From Lotus japonicus (Eukaryota; Streptophyta; Magnoliopsida; Fabales; Fabaceae): DNA of 64,000 nt. The notes under the pieces were generated by a model. It did no database searches and was not told the DNA's origin. It saw only the letters and a list, made by a program, of their open reading frames with translations. Positions 35,708 through 47,038 of the stretch are shown in pieces (the first letter of the stretch is position 1; the number at the start of each line of letters is the position of its first letter). The stretch is from contig NC_080043.1 of assembly GCF_012489685.1 (NCBI RefSeq), positions 46,825,127 to 46,889,126 on the forward strand. Direction: 5' to 3'. The translations under genes were made by a program, and so were the position numbers.

Positions 35708-36340
35708 AAAGGGAACTCAAAGCTCCTTTCCTCAAAGAAAGCTTTGAAAAGTACGAATTCAAGAACTTGGTGAGTCCTGCATCGGGAAAGATGACTACCT
35801 TATTGGCGCAATCAAGAAGAACATGATGGTGGGACAACCAATCCATGCCTATGATCACATCCAAACCCTTGAGAGGTAAGCAGATCAAGTTTGCTACAAA
35901 CTTCTTATCTAGGTACATCGAAGGACATTCCAAACATGCGGTGTTAGTTACTAGGCTCTTAGATGCTGGGGAAGTTACTGTCAAGTTAAACGGTAACATT
36001 GACACTTCTAGCTTTAATTTTGTTGCACAAGCTATGTCTATAAATGAATGCGTAGCACCAGAATCAAATAGAGCGATAAGGTAATTACCCGCAATCTCGC
36101 AGGTACTGCGGATTAGACCATCGTCTTCCTTAGCTTCAGTTCCACTGATCGAGTAGATCCTTCCACCAGCAGTAGGCCTCCTAGCCCCAGTATTATTCAC
36201 ATCTGCCTCAACTTTGGGAGCCCTACACTCCACAGCAGTGTGCTCTGGCTTCTTGCAGTTCCGACAAATCATCTCAGAACAGTTGTTAGCATAGTGCCCC
36301 TTTTTGTTGCACCTGAAGCAAGTTACATCCTCCTGATTCG
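35682..36340 (-). pseudogene. Element A zinc knuckles and protease (contig 2)
   Basis: It has CRNCKKPEHTAVEC, the protease active site FDSGATHSFI and GMDWLSHHH. A frameshift separates it from RT at about 35690-35707, as in contig 1. The 196-codon frame is unchanged between the two copies. Confidence 0.87.
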
Positions 36341-36464
36341 CAGATGGGGTTCTTAGTGCAATTGCATTTCCACCAGTAGGATAAAAGGACCCAGAAGTTG
36401 TCCCTCTACCCTGAGGACGAACGTATGGCTTCTTCTGAAAGTGCTTGCCCTTGTCATTTCTACC

Positions 36465-37250
36465 TTAGTTAGCCCTAGACGGACCTCCACTTCCCTTGTG
36501 AGACTTGTTCAGACCTTGGAACTTGCCCCTTGCATTATCAATAGCCTCAATCCCCGTGGTCTTCTTCACTAGCACTTGATAGCGATTCAGTCCTAGAGGT
36601 TGCACCGCCCTCTGCAGCTCATAACTCAGCCCATCAATGAAGCGCTCACACATATAGCCTTCATCTATTTGTCCTCTAAAGTAGCGGAAATGTTTAGCCA
36701 ATGACTCAAACTTTGCAAAATACTCAGAAACGGTCATGCCTCCTTGATGAAGTCTCAGAAACTGTGCCTCCCTAGCGGCTCTAGCACTATTAGGAAAGTA
36801 CTTGTCCAGGAAAGCTCCACGGAAACACTCCCAAGTGACAGCTTGATGGTCGGCTACCATCATAGCTCTCGCCCCACGCCACCAATACTCAGCTTCACCA
36901 GTCAGCAGATAGGCCGCATAATCCACTTTCATCTAAGCAGTAGTACGCAGAAAAGTGAAGATCGTCTCCAACTCTTGGAGCCATAAGTCAGCTTCTTCTA
37001 GATCGAAGCCCCCAGAGAACTTCGGTGGATCCTGACGCTTGAAATCGTTCAGACCCTTAGTCTGAGCAGCAGCTAGTTCACGTTCCTCACGTTGCACACG
37101 ACGAGCATTTTCTTCAGCTTGGTTTTGAACAGCCACTAGAGCAGCAGTAGCCGCACGTTGAGCTTCAGCTTCCTCCCTTGCAGCGGTGTTGGTAACTTGT
37201 TGTGCCATAAGGGCAGTCAGATTAGCAATAACTTGCTCCATCGGATTCAT
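36465..37250 (-). pseudogene. Element A gag capsid region (contig 2)
   Basis: The start is taken at the methionine of MNPMEQVIANL (37250), shortly downstream of the leader. The same TAG after FLRTTA and the same stop after SRAN split gag into pieces. There are two amino-acid differences from contig 1 (AEEN for AEAN, ARAAR for ARVAR). The leader 37251-37579 has no frame. Confidence 0.87.
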
Positions 37251-37579
37251 GTTGTCTGAACCTTGAGTCTCGTTAAGTTGTGGACACCTCCTGTTCCTGT
37301 TGACATGAACAGTCAAAGACCACAACAGATACTCAGGTCAAAACAACATGAAGTTCTATAATAGCTAACTATGTATATACATATCTATATACTTATATCA
37401 AATGTATAATGAACACTAACTAAAATAAGGTTATGCACTCACGAACAACCTTCAAATACTATCATAATAAGAGATAATCAAGCACTCTCTTCCTCCGATT
37501 GACACCTCATCAATCGGTCTCAGAGTTCAAACATCTTAAGCAAACAGTCTACCCAAAAGCTATGGTTTTCTCAACCAAA

Positions 37580-37591
37580 GCTCTGATACCA
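37580..37591 (-). promoter_or_regulatory. Element A primer-binding site (iMet tRNA)
   Basis: The minus strand reads TGGTATCAGAGC four bases inside the 5' LTR, complementary to the initiator methionine tRNA. It is absent from contig 1, where the region is deleted. Confidence 0.92.
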
Positions 37592-37595
37592 CAAA

Positions 37596-38712
37596 TGTAA
37601 CGCCCCAATTTCTCAACTGAGGAGTCACATTAGTAACATAACAAAATCCAAGGACTAATTCGTAAACCTAAGAAAACACGATATAATTTTTTTCATTTCA
37701 AAACAACTAAACATAGTTTAATACATAGCATAGTCTTAATTAAACAACCCGTTCCCGACATATAATAATAGTGTCTTACAATATCATAAGCAAGTTTCCA
37801 AAATAAGTACGCACACTTAAACAGTGGCGAAAACAGGGTTTTAGTAGCAGAGTTTTCAGATAACGAAGAAGACTCAAAGCATAAACTACTAAGAGGGACT
37901 AAACAGCTTCTTCCATCCTTGCTCCGCCGGTTACTATCCCTCCTCCATCTCAGCATGGCTAAGCATTGCCAGAAAGCTCTTCATCGCCTAATAGCGTTAA
38001 GCGCTCAAACGAAAAATAGCAAACAGAAAGGGTTAACTCCATACAACTACCATGTATAAAAGAGAAAAATATGCTATTCCAAATTAATTGCATGTCATGA
38101 TAAATAAACTAGCAACTTAATTCAGACCACAAATAGATAAGCTAGCAATATAATCCAAGATAGATATCAACAGAAATCAGCAACATGGAATTAAATCATA
38201 TATAAACAGAATCAACAAGATATAATTAAATCATATATCAACAACCTATCATCATATCAGATATAAACAATATCACATCAAATAAAATATCAATAAAAAC
38301 AATAGAAGCAAACATCATTGCCCTAAAATGCAACTATATGCTGCTACAAAAATGGATCGATCAATATCGTCCCGCAAGACGGGACAGACGTGGAACGACA
38401 ACCACTGAATGCCACTTAATAGCGCCTCAAAAGACGGGACAACAAGAGACGGACAACTTCTGAATGCCACTTAATAACGCCTCAAAAGACGGGACAACCA
38501 TGTGGAAGGACAACCACTGAATGCCACTTAATAACCCCTCGAAAGACGGGACAGTCATGAGGAACGACAAGCACTGCACTGCCACTAAGTTTCAGCCCTA
38601 TATGCCAAAATCAATCAACAATTCTCAATCCAACAATCAAGTTAAGTGTCAACAATAACCATGTCTTATCCACTAGAAACCAGTAATGACAGAAACCAGT
38701 AAACAGCCGAAG
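37596..38712 (-). repeat. Element A 5' LTR, first piece
   Basis: It starts TGTAACGCCCCAATTTC next to the primer-binding site and is homologous to 27183 onwards. It retains the empty target gaacg of the solo LTR at 38562-38566. It ends at cgaag (38708-38712), where remnant C begins. Confidence 0.9.
38378..38590. repeat. Minisatellite in A's 5' LTR, uninterrupted
   Basis: Four units of about 55-57 bp begin gacgggaca, the fourth running through without the solo LTR. It is the reference state for the arrays at 146 and 27965. Confidence 0.8.
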
Positions 38713-41563
38713 TGTAACACCCCGATTTCCAGGTGTCACTTTAGTAATCAAAAATAAACTTTACGCGGAAAACAGGTAACTTTTTTTTTGTTTGATTCCT
38801 TTTAACCAAAGCAATAGAAATTAAAGACATAACCCAACAACTAAACTAACCGATATACAAATATATACACATGTACAGCCTCAGTTGCACTCTCTCGTCA
38901 CGCGCACTCGCAGTGACTCCAAGTAGTGTGCCCGCAGGCAAATATATACAGACCCAGAAGTGTGAGTGAGAAAGTGATAAGTACAATCCACTAAGAGAAA
39001 GTCGGCCTCAAAATGGCCTAAGCAAAGACCCCTACAGTCCGACTGACTCACTGTAATCCCTCAATAAGAGAACCACACGAAAAGCCATGCATCGGGAACC
39101 TACCCTGTCCCAAAAGTAAGACGAATCAGAGCTCTACACAAAGTATGACGCCTGCCTAAACCTACCCTCCCAGTACTGCTCACATAACCGAGTCCACAGC
39201 GAACTGAAGACGGCAAGTTGAAGCTCAGCTCCATGCGTCGTAAAACTCCTTTTGTCAGACGTCCACGCTCGTCAGTCCGGTCCTCCAACTCACACCTGAT
39301 TCCCCCCGAGAGAGAGACCATCGAAACTCAAAACTTATAATTTTCTCAACACTTGGATCCGACGACACTTCTCGTTTTCCAAAACTAAGATTTGACTCCT
39401 AAGCTTTCCTTCGAGATTGTTATCATTACTTAAAGATTTAGAGGTTATTTAATGTCTTATGAGTTTTCCTTATAAAATAGATTCCATTTTGTCTTATCGC
39501 AAATCTTATAAATTTTCAGGATCTCCTAATCCCAAATCATTCCCAGATAATGTCTCGATCCATTAAAACAAAACTAGGCCTGAATCCTCGTTCGTCCTGT
39601 CAAACTCTCTCAAAACACTCATAAAAATCGGCATGACCTGCCCGCTATTCTCACTCCTCAGAACCACAGTATATATGAAAAAGCATAGTTAAATCAGCAC
39701 AGTCAACCAACATGTCACATATTCAACTCATCCCAACATAAACACTTAGCACATAACATACAAGCAATTATCACACATCCTAGATTACCCACATAGCACA
39801 TAGCATGTAAGTCAATCTCTAAAACAGTCAGTAGATGAGTCATCTACATTGTCAGCCGAAGCCTCAGAAAACATTTTCCAGTCAAACACAAGCAAGTGCA
39901 TAAACAGTAAATCAAGTCGAAAGCATCGACACCTAAGCTTTAACTAAGGATTCAGTGAGTAGCCCTCACCTATAGATTCTCCAGGATTCTCTTCGAATGT
40001 TCCTACACAGTCAGCTCCTTGATCTTCAGGAAATTCTTCAAAAGAACCTTTAGAGTAAAACCACAGAATTCCATCAAAATCTATCGGAAACTAAGCTATC
40101 AATACTCACTAAGGTTACACGAAGTAGTACATACTCCGAGGTACGATAATCTAGCGCGAAAGGACAAGTTTTTGAAAAAGAAATTTTCCTCCTCCTCCTC
40201 TATAGCTCTCGGCCACTATTGGTAATTAGGTGGGTCGATTTTTCTTCGATCAAACTTGGTTCCTAGGTTATCATTAGTCGTAACTAAGGGTATTCTAAAC
40301 TCGGAAAAATTATCGGATCAAAAACTGTCGCAGGGGTATTTTGGTCAATATTTTTAGCTCAGAATTTCAAAACTGAAATTTCGAAAAACAAATTGGATGG
40401 GGACGTCACCAACGACGTCTATGACGACTAATCCTACTAGCACTAAGCTAAGGCGATAGTTTTCAGTCCAAAGGACGAAGCTTTGCCCCAAAATGGGTAT
40501 TTTAAGCAGAATTGAAACTCGACGGTAGTTTTTCGAGAATCGGCGCAGTATTATTCACTAAACACGCTCAAGAGCACGTAGGGAAGATGTTTAGATAGAA
40601 AAATGAAGCATTCAGGATAGTTTTACAAAAACCTCAAAACTATGAGCACAGAAAGACATAGTGAAAAGCTACGGAAAAGACGATCAGAGGTAAGGATTAG
40701 CGACTATACCTCGATACCTTCAAGTAGCAACTGTTGAATCAACGATCAAGCAAGAAATGAAGAAAATCTCTTCTCCTCCTCCTCCTCCAAAGCTCGCGGG
40801 TTCAAGAGAGAAAATGGGTAAGATTTTGTGATTTTTCTCATCTTTCTTGCTATATATAGAGGATGGAAAAACGCGGGCAAATGAAAGTTTCGCTATTCCG
40901 ATTTTTCCGGCTTCATTCTCCGTAAATTCTAAGATAGGTTTTGGCGAAAGAATTCCAAAACTAAAAAGAGGTCTCCTTGTATTTTAGGCGACTAATGCAA
41001 AGTCGGTGTAAAACTATTTTACCCGATAAGTTACTTTTTGCATCGAATGTTGGAAGAGAAAACTTCCTTCTGAAGAAAGATTGAAATCATCAAGAGAAAT
41101 GGGTGTATGCGTGTGGAATCTTCATTTGAAGCTCCGAATAGAAAAAGTCCTCATCGTCGGTTGATTCTAGGGTTCTTGAACTATCAGGGTTTTAGTTTCG
41201 GCAAGCTTCCGTTGATTGGAATCAGACGTTCGTAGATCCTAGGGTTTCGCCTTGAAACGCTTGTTATATATGGAATAAGAGAAATTCTAACATTTCTCTG
41301 AAGATTTTTGGAATATGTTCCCATCGTGTCTATAAGTGAAAACTAGCTATTTACTAGGGTTTCTGCCCTAGGTTTAAGCGTATATCGATCGTGCTATACC
41401 TTTTATCGATTTTGATGCAATCCTTAGGCTTTTCCTGAACTTTCCCCTTCATAAATTTATTTCATTTAGTAAACTCTTGTTCAGGTTTCCTTTCACAATA
41501 CATCAACCCTAATCGTGAATAAGATTTTATTCACTTAGCATAACTTAAAACTTGGGTCTTATA
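38713..41563 (-). repeat. Element C 3' LTR, internally deleted
   Basis: It starts TGTAACACCCCGATTTCC and follows the G-type LTR in order, but lacks roughly 1.2 kb around 39340 where cgaaactcaaaac joins ctcaacacttggatcc. The whole minisatellite region is missing. Its terminus reads cttata instead of cttaca and abuts RT sequence, so the real LTR/interior boundary has been rearranged. The left flank is cgaag; no partner duplication is found. Confidence 0.82.
40850..40859 (-). promoter_or_regulatory. TATA box in LTR C
   Basis: It reads ctatatatag, followed in the minus direction by the shared leader and a GAG|GTATAG donor-like site near 40708. Confidence 0.6.
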
Positions 41564-42285
41564 ATCCTTCCTCGTCAGTTGAGTCAAAGTTCCAACAATC
41601 TTGGCAAATCCCTCAATGAAGCGTCTATAATATCCAGCTAAACCCACAAAACTTCTTATCTCCGTCACTGTATTCAGTTGCTCCCAAGCCAAAACAATCT
41701 CCACTTTCGCCGGATCCACAGCTATGCCTTCCTTTGAGACAACATGACCTAAGAAATTGACTTCCTCCAGCCAGAATTCACACTTGGAAGGGTTCGCATA
41801 CTGCTTTTTCTCTCTCAACACTTGTAAAACTTGGCGCAAATGTTCTTCATGTTCCTTCGCGTCCTTTGAATATATCAGTATGTCATCAATAAACACCACC
41901 ACAAACCGATCTAAGAATTCATGAAAGATGCGGTTCATGTAATCCATGAAAACAGCAGGTACATTCGTCACTCCAAACGGCATCTCTAAGTACTCGTGGT
42001 GTCCGTAGCGTGTTCTGAAAGCAGTCTTCGGTATATCCTCAGTCTTCACCCTGATTTGATGATAGCCTGACTTCAAGTCTATCTTGGAAAATACGGTAGC
42101 CCCTTGTAATTGATCCATCAAATCATCTATCCTTGGCAACGGGTATCTGTTCTTGATCGTCGCCTTGTTCAGTTGTTGATAATCCACACATAATCTCGAC
42201 TTCCCGTCTTTCTTCTTGACTAAAAGAACTGGCACTCCCCATGGTGAAACACTTGGTCGAATGAATCCCCTTTGCCGAAAGATCC
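41564..42285 (-). pseudogene. Element C reverse transcriptase fragment
   Basis: About 230 codons of Ty3/gypsy RT survive in one frame: [17 protein letters not shown], the YPLPRIDDL segment that element A has lost, [15 protein letters not shown], and the catalytic FIDDIL at residues 115-120. Then come [16 protein letters not shown] and [12 protein letters not shown]. The RNase H domain is cut off after LTRK by direct fusion to the LTR. Upstream there is a frameshift before GFIRPS near 42265. It is a better-preserved RT than that of A, but RNase H and integrase are gone. Confidence 0.9.
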
Positions 42286-42723
42286 TTTAACGACTCCGCT
42301 TCAAAACTAAACGCCCTAAAATCCTACATATCATACCCATAAGGAATCTCCCTGAGATCCTAGCTTCCTTATCGACGCATCGGTAAAACAACTCCCTAGC
42401 TTAGCGTGCTATTCTAGACCTCGTGTAACCTCTATAGTTAAATCACGAGCAACTTCGAATAAGGTCCTACTAGGGATAATAATCATAAGATCATAGTCTA
42501 AGTAGTAAACACAAGATAGGCGCGTCACACTCGTTTCGAAGATAAAGGAGTAAGTTATTCTAGAATAAGAGAACAGTTAAAATATTACCGTCGTCCCCAC
42601 GTTTTCCCTCGTTCAACTCCTCAGCTCTTGCACTCTCCTTGGTGTGAACCTCTTCCTCTGCAGCAAGTTGTTTTCCTTTTCCAGTATTCTCTGCAGCAAG
42701 TTGTTTTCCTTTTCCAGTATTCC
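42286..42723 (-). pseudogene. Element C gag end and gag-RT spacer remnant
   Basis: On the minus strand the end of gag reads EELNEGKRGDDG followed by NILTV and a stop. This matches element G's gag end (EELTRGERKNDG, NLLTI). The spacer between here and RT is alignable with 18700-18980 of G (cctcgtgtaa, tacgagc-like blocks). No protease is recognisable. The right end is a 33-bp duplication and then the junction with LTR D. Confidence 0.65.
42656..42721. repeat. 33-bp tandem duplication at a breakpoint
   Basis: Two exact copies (42656-42688 and 42689-42721) begin ctctgcagcaagttg and end ccagtatt. They lie immediately before the switch from element C interior to LTR D, as expected from slippage during repair of a break. 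Confidence 0.9.
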
Positions 42724-45509
42724 TCTGAGAGTTTCCCTAGCCTAGATATCGCCTAAGAATACCCAGGAATTAAATTAGATCAAAGAAAAAGTTCGGGAAG
42801 CCCTATTTTGATAGTGGCCGAAACTTATATGCCATGGTACCGTGTCCAAAAATAATTTTTGGGTCTGTATGACCTAAGTTATAGCGTAGCTCTCTCCGTT
42901 GTCGAAATTTTGGCTTTGGTTTCGTGTCATTCCGAGTTCTGTAGCTCGAGTTATGCACGTTTTAGCGAATAAAGTGTTTTTGTACAAAACTTGAATCGAG
43001 TCAAAACTCATCCATTCGGGGGAAGCCCTTCCATTCGTGCCTAAATGTTGTACTCTGAAGCTTCTTGAGCTTTGTCGAACATTAGTTAGGATTGTTTCGA
43101 CTGTACCGACTTGTTTTGATTCATTATTGCTTTGTTTGCTCAAAGGTTCAATTGTGGAAACTTTGGGATTGACTGAACAAGCTTGTGAGCGAGACCTGCA
43201 CCGCGAGACTAGAACAACTCGAGGTTAGGGCAACTTACATACTAGCTATTTGTATTGTAGGCGTCGATAACTTCGACTTGATTATTGCCTGATATTGAAT
43301 ATTGCTTGGATATTGTTTATCGCTGTGAATTGGAAAATGTTTTCTGGAGGCTTCGGCCGAGTGAACTTACATGAGACGTGTGTCTCCGTTTTCTGAGAGG
43401 CTTCGGCCGTTTACTGGTTTCGGTCTTATGATTCCCGCACCGTATTAATGTTGCATCGCTCTTTAGAGCTGAATATTGTTGAATTGATATCGAATTGTGC
43501 GTGTTGACGCGATTGCGGAGCGTAGGACATTTGAGTTGATTTTGTTGATCTTTCGGGTTGAGAGGAAACCCTAGGCAGGTCCTGACATGAGGTCTGAGAT
43601 CTAGCCCTCTTGAACACTTAGACTTTTCCCGGGGACTATATTTGGGGGATTTGGGAAACTTTGAATAGTTGAGTTTGGAACTTGAGAACTTATGGAACTT
43701 GAATTTCGATGATAAACCTCATAACTTGATCAACTCAACTTGAAATGCTTTGATTAATTAACGAGACCTTTAGGAAAATTCAAGAGTTGGAAATGATTGT
43801 GAAAAACGGGAAGTAGTCAAAAAGCTTTGAACTCGAGATGATTTGATGGTCGTCACGGGGATGAACCATAGTGACCATGGAAATGTCACTGAGTGCAATA
43901 TGTACTCCGGCTTTTCACAGCCTAGTCGCAAGACGACTTTGACCTTCGGGTACTTTTAAATTGAGATTTGTGGTTAAACTCGTACGTGTGAGGACGGTTC
44001 GATGTTTGGTTAACTATATTGCATTATGCATACGTTCGGGGTTTTGGGACGGTCGAAAGGCTGGGCCTTTATCGAAGGACACCAAGAGTGTATCTTCGAC
44101 TTTTCGGCTCGAATCCGTATGTCCAAACCCGACGGGTTGGGCCGATTCGGCAATAATTGTTGACACGCGCGGATCCGTATATTCAATCCGATGGATTGGA
44201 TCGATTTGGCGGTAGTCATTCAGGCACGCGTGGGTCTGTATGTTCAATCCGATGGATTGGATCGATTCAGCGATTGCCATTTTAACTCGCGTGAATCCGT
44301 ATGTTCAATCCAAGGGATTGGATCGATTCAGCGATAACCTTTCGACTCGCGTGGATCCGTATTTTCAATCCAATGGATTGAATCGATTCGGCGATAGTCA
44401 TTGGACACGCGCAACGTCCGTATGTTCGACTCTTTTGAGTGAACCGACTTGGCGTTGTCATTTGTTGCGTGTGCGAGTCCGTATGTTCAACCCGATGGGT
44501 TGGATCGACTCGACATGCCTAATTGTGGGAGATGCGTGTGCGAGTCCGTATGTTCAACCCAATGGGTTGGATCGACTTGACATGCCTAATTGTTGGGATA
44601 ATCTTCTGAGTTGACATTGCATGCATACATGCACCCTTATTGATTATTTGAGCCATTGTTTATTGAACTGTTGAGATAGCAGATATCGAATTGTTTATTA
44701 GAGCTTTGATAACATGTTATGTATATACCTTAGGGTAGGCAATACATAAATTACATGTATATATACAACATATATATATATACCCCCTTATTCTTCACAT
44801 GTAGGTTGTATTATCTATTTTATTCCGTGAGTTGACCCTAGCGCCTTGGCTTTGTTTGTATGTTTGTGTTTGGGCGGTCGGCCTGCTGCCAGGCGTCCGT
44901 CAGTCGATTCGTGATGATTCGTCACTCGAGGAGGACCAGGAGCGTAATGACCATTACTGAAGTTTCGACGAGGACCCGGACTGAATGCATGACCAGATGA
45001 GGGTCGAAGATGGCAGTATAGAGTATGGGTGTTTTAGAGCCTACTAAGGTTGGGTGTTAGTGTCATAGCTCTGATTTTCATTTGTACTTTTGGGACAGGG
45101 TAGTTTCCGACAGATTGCTTTCCGGTGTGGTTCTCCGTAGATGGGAATCGCATAGAGTAGTCGGACGTAGGAAGTCTTTTTGGAGGCCGTTTTGGGCTGA
45201 CTTACTTTCTTGGAGGACTGTATTTATAAAACTTACGACTCTATCTATGGGTCGCACTTATTTGTCGTTGGGCAATACTTTTAGCCACTTGATGTTACTT
45301 TCCGTCACTTGAGGACACTCATGACGATGATTTTGGTTGCAGCGAGGGTTGTGCTTTTATTGTATATTAGTCGCTGTTAAACGCGATTGGGTTGAGTCTT
45401 TATTTCGACAAGTCTTTTTATTTAAAAAAAAACGAAAAAAAATAACTGCTTTTCCGCTTTATTTTATCTTTGGTTACTAAAGTGACGCCACCGAAATCGG
45501 GGTGTTACA
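42724..45509 (+). repeat. LTR D, 5'-truncated, plus orientation
   Basis: It is homologous in reverse to A's LTR (ctgagagtttccctag, cggttcgatgtttgg) and ends CACCGAAATCGGGGTGTTACA at 45509. Its first part is missing at the junction with remnant C. At the right it abuts the Tat integrase in mid-gene, so it is either an insertion into the Tat element or part of the rearrangement. It contains an eight-unit 60-bp array. No gene is seen. Confidence 0.82.
44108..44600. repeat. 60-bp minisatellite with hairpin core, about 8 units
   Basis: Units of about 58-62 bp carry a core such as tccgtatgttcaatcc followed by gatggattggatcgatt. The half-sites caatcc and ggattg flank three bases, so each unit can form a short hairpin. 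Units diverge along the array (the last two read caaccc...gggttg and keep pairing). Confidence 0.85.
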
Positions 45510-45964
45510 GCTATCAAATTCTCCCCATTGTCGTCCTCATTAAACCGAGTTACTCGCCAACTTTGGTTTTCAACTTCCACCGGGAGCATGGCATCAGTTC
45601 CATAAGTTAGACGATATGGGGTTTCCTTCATGCTTGTCTGTTCAGTCGTGTTGTATGCCCATAGGACGCCTAGAAGCTCTTCCGCCCAAAGACTTTTTGC
45701 CTCATCCAATTTTTTCTTTAAGCCCTTCAAAATAACTTTGTTGGCTGATTTTGCCTGTCCATTAGTCTGTGGATGTTCTACTGATTCAAATCGCATTTCA
45801 ATTCTCATATCTGCACAGAATTCTCTGGTGACATTGCTTGTAAATTGAGTCCCATTGTCCATTACCAAAGCCATGGGGACCCTAAACCTGCACACAATTC
45901 GTCGCCATAGGAAGTTCCTGACTTTGGCGGCTGTAATAATCGCCACTACTTCCGCCTCTATCCA
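45510..45964 (-). pseudogene. Tat integrase, second half, truncated and catalytically altered
   Basis: The frame has the second catalytic Asp in LVMDNGTQF and the region HPQTNGQAKSANKVILKGL. The third catalytic residue, normally Glu in NGQAE, is Lys here. A TAA after VDYFT separates it from the first Asp (in 45965-46984). The C-terminal part (ETPYRLTYGTDAMLPVEV) runs in frame into LTR D and ends in unrelated residues. It is inactive by three independent defects. Confidence 0.88.
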
Positions 45965-46984
45965 TTAAGTAAAATAATCAACCGCCACAATGATATACTT
46001 CATTTGCGCCTTTGCTACTGGGAATAGTCCTAAAATGTCAGTCCCCCACATAGCAAACGACCAAGGTGCCATCATGGTTGTTAACTCTTCAGGCGGGGCT
46101 TTATGTAAGTCAGAGAAAACTTGACACTTCTCACACTTCTTGACGTATTCCAGGCAGTCTTTCTTCATCGTTGGCCAGTAAAATCCTGCCCTCAATACCT
46201 TTACTGCCAATGATCGCCCACCTATGTGACTAGAGCATACTCCTTCGTGAACTTCCGCCATGATACCCAGGGCATCTCTTGTGTCAACACATTTGAGCAT
46301 AGGAGACATAATTCCCCGTCGATATAGCTCACCGTCTACCTGTGTGTAAAATCTAGCCTCCCTACGCTTTTCTTTTGTGTTCAGATCATCATCCTTCGGA
46401 GGGTTTTTGAGGAAAGTTTTGATTGATTCCATCCACGAAGGCTCGCCTTCGATTACTGACTTTACTGCTTTTAACTTAACTTCCACCAAGTCAATACTGG
46501 GGCGAGGAAGGGTTTCCTGGATGACTGTTTGATAATTGCCCAATCGCCCCGTGCTGGCCAATTTTGCTAGCACGTCAACCCTTTCATTTTGACTTCTTGG
46601 AACATGTTCTAACCTGATCTTCTCTATCTCCATCATTAACCTGTGCACTACTTCCAGGTATTTAGAAAGTTGTGGATCCTTCACTTGATACTCGCCTTTT
46701 ACCTGCTTAACGACCAGCTGCGAGTCGCCTTTGATGAACAATTTCTGAACGCCTAGTTCAATGGCGAGCCTTAATCCGGCGATTAGCGCCTTGTATTCTG
46801 ATTGGTTGTTGCTCGCCTTAAACTCGAATTTCAAAGATTGCTCGATGACCATCTTATCCGGGCTTTCAATAGTTATTCCTGCCCCACTTCCCGTATCCTT
46901 GGAGGATCCATCAACAGACATTACCCACTCTCCCTGAGTTTTCTCGCCTTCTATGGGTATTAATTCCGCCACAAATTCAATCAA
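45965..46984 (-). pseudogene. Tat second RNase H (aRNH) and integrase N-terminal part
   Basis: The 339-codon frame begins with an archaeal-type RNase H: EWVMSVDGSS, NNQSEYKALIAGL, IKGDSQLVVKQ and NERVDVLAKLAS give the expected acidic residues. It then has the integrase zinc-binding region (HIGGRSLAVKV, CEKCQVF) and the first catalytic Asp in IIVAVDYFT. The true frame extends upstream through TIQSL without a methionine, since it is part of a polyprotein. A TAG after WSV disconnects it from the first RNase H. Confidence 0.9.
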
Positions 46985-47038
46985 GCTTTGGATTGTAACT
47001 TGTCCCCTTGGCTCATACTGTATATCATATTCAGACAG

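Noticed and set aside
42874..43143. 89-codon frame in LTR D and similar frames in A's LTRs
   Set aside because: The frames overlap LTR sequence in different phases among copies and have no domain.
44108..44600. 60-bp units with palindromes looked like a CRISPR array
   Set aside because: The whole unit is repeated and drifts. There is no constant-repeat/unique-spacer pattern and no cas gene.
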